A stretch of 33,897 nucleotides of DNA from Gammaproteobacteria bacterium. Lineage in GTDB: Bacteria > Pseudomonadota > Gammaproteobacteria > SZUA-140. The position numbers were made by a program, and so were the translations under genes. The first letter of the stretch is position 1. Each line of letters begins with the position of its first letter. The DNA lies in the NCBI GenBank assembly GCA_021648525.1, contig JAKISP010000045.1, positions 1-33,897 on the forward strand, in the 5' to 3' direction. The notes beneath the pieces are model-generated. The model saw nothing but the letters and a program-made list of their open reading frames with translations. It was not told the origin of the DNA and searched no databases. Below are positions 32,121-33,897 of this stretch, in pieces.

Positions 32121-33568
32121 ACGCGTGTATCCACTAGTAATGTGTGTCGCTGTTGACGAGGTGGTGCTGGCGGAGAGCCGTGCTGGCAGTTGATTTCATC
32201 GGAACTAACCCCGTGTTCATCAAGGGCATCTCGTAATAATTGTAAATTATTATCAATCAACTGGACTGTGCTTTCCTCATCAGCCCAGAGTGTGGTTGAG
32301 GTCTGCTCCCCTTGAACCGTGATCGTTGCATAGATAGTGCCTATTGCAGGTAGATCTAGTGTAAGTGTAATTCGCCAGCGTGAATCTTGTTCTTCACCTT
32401 CTTCAGTGTCCTCTTTTTCAATGCGTAACTGCACAACATCTATATTTTCACCGTTACGCAACGGCAGTTCAAAGGCCCATGATTGTGACGTATTACTGTC
32501 CTGTGGCATCGATGCAAGCTGACTTAGTTGTACACGCGCAATACTGCTCTCTGATTGACGGATTAGCTCGTCGATAATCTGGTCTCGATGCTGGAGTAGA
32601 ACAAGCGTTGGTGATTGTGTCTTTTGAGGCTGTAGTGGCAAGTGCCGAAAAAAAGGAACTGGAATGCGACTGCTCGAAGTGGTTAGTTCAGCCAGGCGTG
32701 ATGGTGCTGTAGAACGTGTGCTTTCTTCTCTGCTGATTCTGTTTGAAGGGGTATTTAACAAACGTAGTAATTGTTCTTTGACTGACAGGTTAGGCGTTGT
32801 GTGTGGTTGACGAGTGTTACTGCTCGTGTTTGGTATGATACTAGCGTCTTGTGTGGTTAGCGGCAGTGGGATCTTCGAAGAGGGGCTCTGGTGGCTGGCG
32901 GGAGCTTGTCGCAACAAGCCCAGTAACTGTACCAGATTTGCTTTGAAGTCCTGGCTGACAGCTTGTGCCTGTGACGTGGTTGATGAGGTTCTATTGGCCG
33001 GTGTTGTGGTAGTCTGAGCTTGTTGAAGGTTTGCGAGCTTTTTTTCAAGCAGAATACCTGAATCGAGAATCGCCTGACGTAGCGCTTTTGGGTCGCCAAC
33101 TTTATCGATATGCGTAATATTTTCGATCAATTTTCTTACACTGTTGCTAATTTCTGGCGTTAGTGGGGAAGTCAACTGCGTTTTTAATTGTGAAATTGCT
33201 GAAAGGTTGGCAAGTAGTGGTGTCAGAGGGGCTTGTTTAGGTAATAATATCTTCAGTGCGGCATTTTGTACTGATCTGGATTGCTGTGTTGTGAGTAGTA
33301 GTGGCGGGGCAACTCGTAGCAAAGGTTTATCTCCCGTACGTACTACTGTTAATGTGAGTGTTTCCCCGTTCTGGTGTTGTTTAGCGGTTGGTGCTTGCAG
33401 CAGAGTGTTACCAATACGTAATTTAACACTGTTTTTCAGGCTTTCGATCACCACTGCTTTTAGTGTCTGCCCTACCTGCAATGAGCGAGCGGTGGCTTTT
33501 TGCTGAGTCGCCGTTTGAGACGTCGCGGTGTGAGGTGCTGGAGTGGGTGGGTTATTTTTGATTTCCAT
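32117..33568 (-). CDS. fliK: FliK-family flagellar hook-length control protein
   Basis: The 483-residue protein has an N-terminal domain of about 90 residues with QVGQTLKAVVIESLKNSVKLRIGN. A long Thr/Ser/Pro/Gln-rich middle follows, as expected for a secreted ruler. The C-terminal Flg_hook domain (about 370-455) has WAFELPLRNGENIDVVQLRI, and RWRITLTLDLPAIGTIYATI, cited in parts. FliK measures hook length and triggers the FlhB switch. It is paired with the FlhB-like protein and sits at the far end of the cluster instead of upstream of fliL. It could be the only fliK or a paralogue, since other flagellar genes are outside the window. Confidence 0.85.
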   Translation of the reverse strand: MEIKNNPPTPAPHTATSQTATQQKATARSLQVGQTLKAVVIESLKNSVKLRIGNTLLQAPTAKQHQNGETLTLTVVRTGDKPLLRVAPPLLLTTQQSRSVQNAALKILLPKQAPLTPLLANLSAISQLKTQLTSPLTPEISNSVRKLIENITHIDKVGDPKALRQAILDSGILLEKKLANLQQAQTTTTPANRTSSTTSQAQAVSQDFKANLVQLLGLLRQAPASHQSPSSKIPLPLTTQDASIIPNTSSNTRQPHTTPNLSVKEQLLRLLNTPSNRISREESTRSTAPSRLAELTTSSSRIPVPFFRHLPLQPQKTQSPTLVLLQHRDQIIDELIRQSESSIARVQLSQLASMPQDSNTSQSWAFELPLRNGENIDVVQLRIEKEDTEEGEEQDSRWRITLTLDLPAIGTIYATITVQGEQTSTTLWADEESTVQLIDNNLQLLRDALDEHGVSSDEINCQHGSPPAPPRQQRHTLLVDTRV

Positions 33569-33897
33569 TTGGCTGCTTGAGTTAGTACCGTGTTATTGGT
33601 TGCATTTTATGGTCAGATTTGCCCGTGAAACGATAACTGTTTTGATCTATGATTTTATCGGCTGTTACTAGTAATTGACCACTTGAAATCGACGAATTAA
33701 TTGAATAAATATGTAACCGATGAGCAGTGTAATTGGCAAGGTTTTCCATGGTATGTACCTAAATTACGTTCTATAGAGCCTTTTGCAAAACTCTGGCAGT
33801 ACTGGGGTAATAAATTGGCTGATTTTTGAAAACGTCAAAAAAATTCTTAGCCCGTTCATTACGGACTCTAATATCTCAAACGGATGATCATTTTTTG
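33569..33897. other. Upstream region of the FliK-like gene to the window end
   Basis: No gene is seen in the last 329 nt. A sigma-28-like -10 element is present at 33655-33662 on the minus strand. The remainder has no recognised repeats, RNA genes or long frames. The region is AT-rich in its last 100 nt. Confidence 0.5.
33655..33662 (-). promoter_or_regulatory. Sigma-28 (FliA) type -10 element before the FliK-like gene
   Basis: GCCGATAA on the minus strand matches the FliA -10 consensus in all eight positions and lies 87 nt upstream of the start codon. At the expected 11-nt spacing the -35 box (TGGTCAAT) is poor compared with TAAAGTTT, so the promoter is only a candidate. Confidence 0.33.

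Noticed and set aside
1-33897. tRNA, rRNA, CRISPR arrays, phage attachment sites
   Set aside because: No cloverleaf-type T-loop signatures outside coding regions, no regularly spaced direct repeats and no integrase gene were found by eye.

Overview
The window reads as a chromosomal segment of a motile gammaproteobacterium with a polar-type flagellum. The gene order fliLMNOPQR-flhBAFG-fliA-cheYZAB-motCD-parC-parP-cheW-DUF2802 is the one known from Pseudomonas, Vibrio and relatives. It includes the polar-placement genes flhF and flhG, a cheZ, and the chemoreceptor-array positioning pair parC/parP. No rRNA, tRNA or CRISPR array was seen, and no species can be named from the sequence alone.

Region 1 (1-7522) holds small accessory and stress genes. 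A minus-strand pair (YaiI/UPF0178 and a CBS-domain protein) is followed by an unknown 156-residue gene divergent from an AlkC-like DNA glycosylase, then a gamma-glutamylcyclotransferase-like gene. Next come a VOC/glyoxalase-like protein and a DUF2461 protein, a WYL/YafY-type regulator, a transglutaminase-like protein and a GrpB-family protein. Two nearly identical palindromes (TACTGACA-N6-TGTCAGTA type) lie upstream of the glycosylase and of the VOC gene. With the WYL regulator nearby they suggest a small, possibly undescribed DNA/electrophile-damage regulon.

Region 2 (about 7700-10090) is a gene-poor graveyard of insertion sequences. It has a transposase missing its C-terminal half, a 39-codon scrap of an IS110-type transposase and the first part of an IS3-type orfA, separated by non-coding DNA. 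It ends at a good sigma-54 promoter immediately upstream of fliL.

Region 3 (10161-29839) is one long plus-strand block with mostly 0-30 nt spacing and many start/stop overlaps. It encodes the motor switch (FliM, FliN), the type III export gate (FliO, P, Q, R, FlhB, FlhA), placement and number control (FlhF, FlhG), sigma-28 (FliA), the CheY/Z/A/B phosphorelay, a MotC/MotD stator pair, ParC/ParP, CheW, a small unknown protein and a membrane-anchored DUF2802 protein. The CheA linker carries three copies of a short acidic motif that resembles the CheY-docking peptides of FliM and CheZ in this same window.

Region 4 (29831-33897) is on the minus strand and converges on region 3. A FliK-type hook-length protein and a stand-alone FlhB C-terminal-domain protein form an ATGA-coupled pair. 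Downstream is a c-di-GMP protein whose receiver-like and GGDEF domains look degenerate while its EAL domain looks intact.
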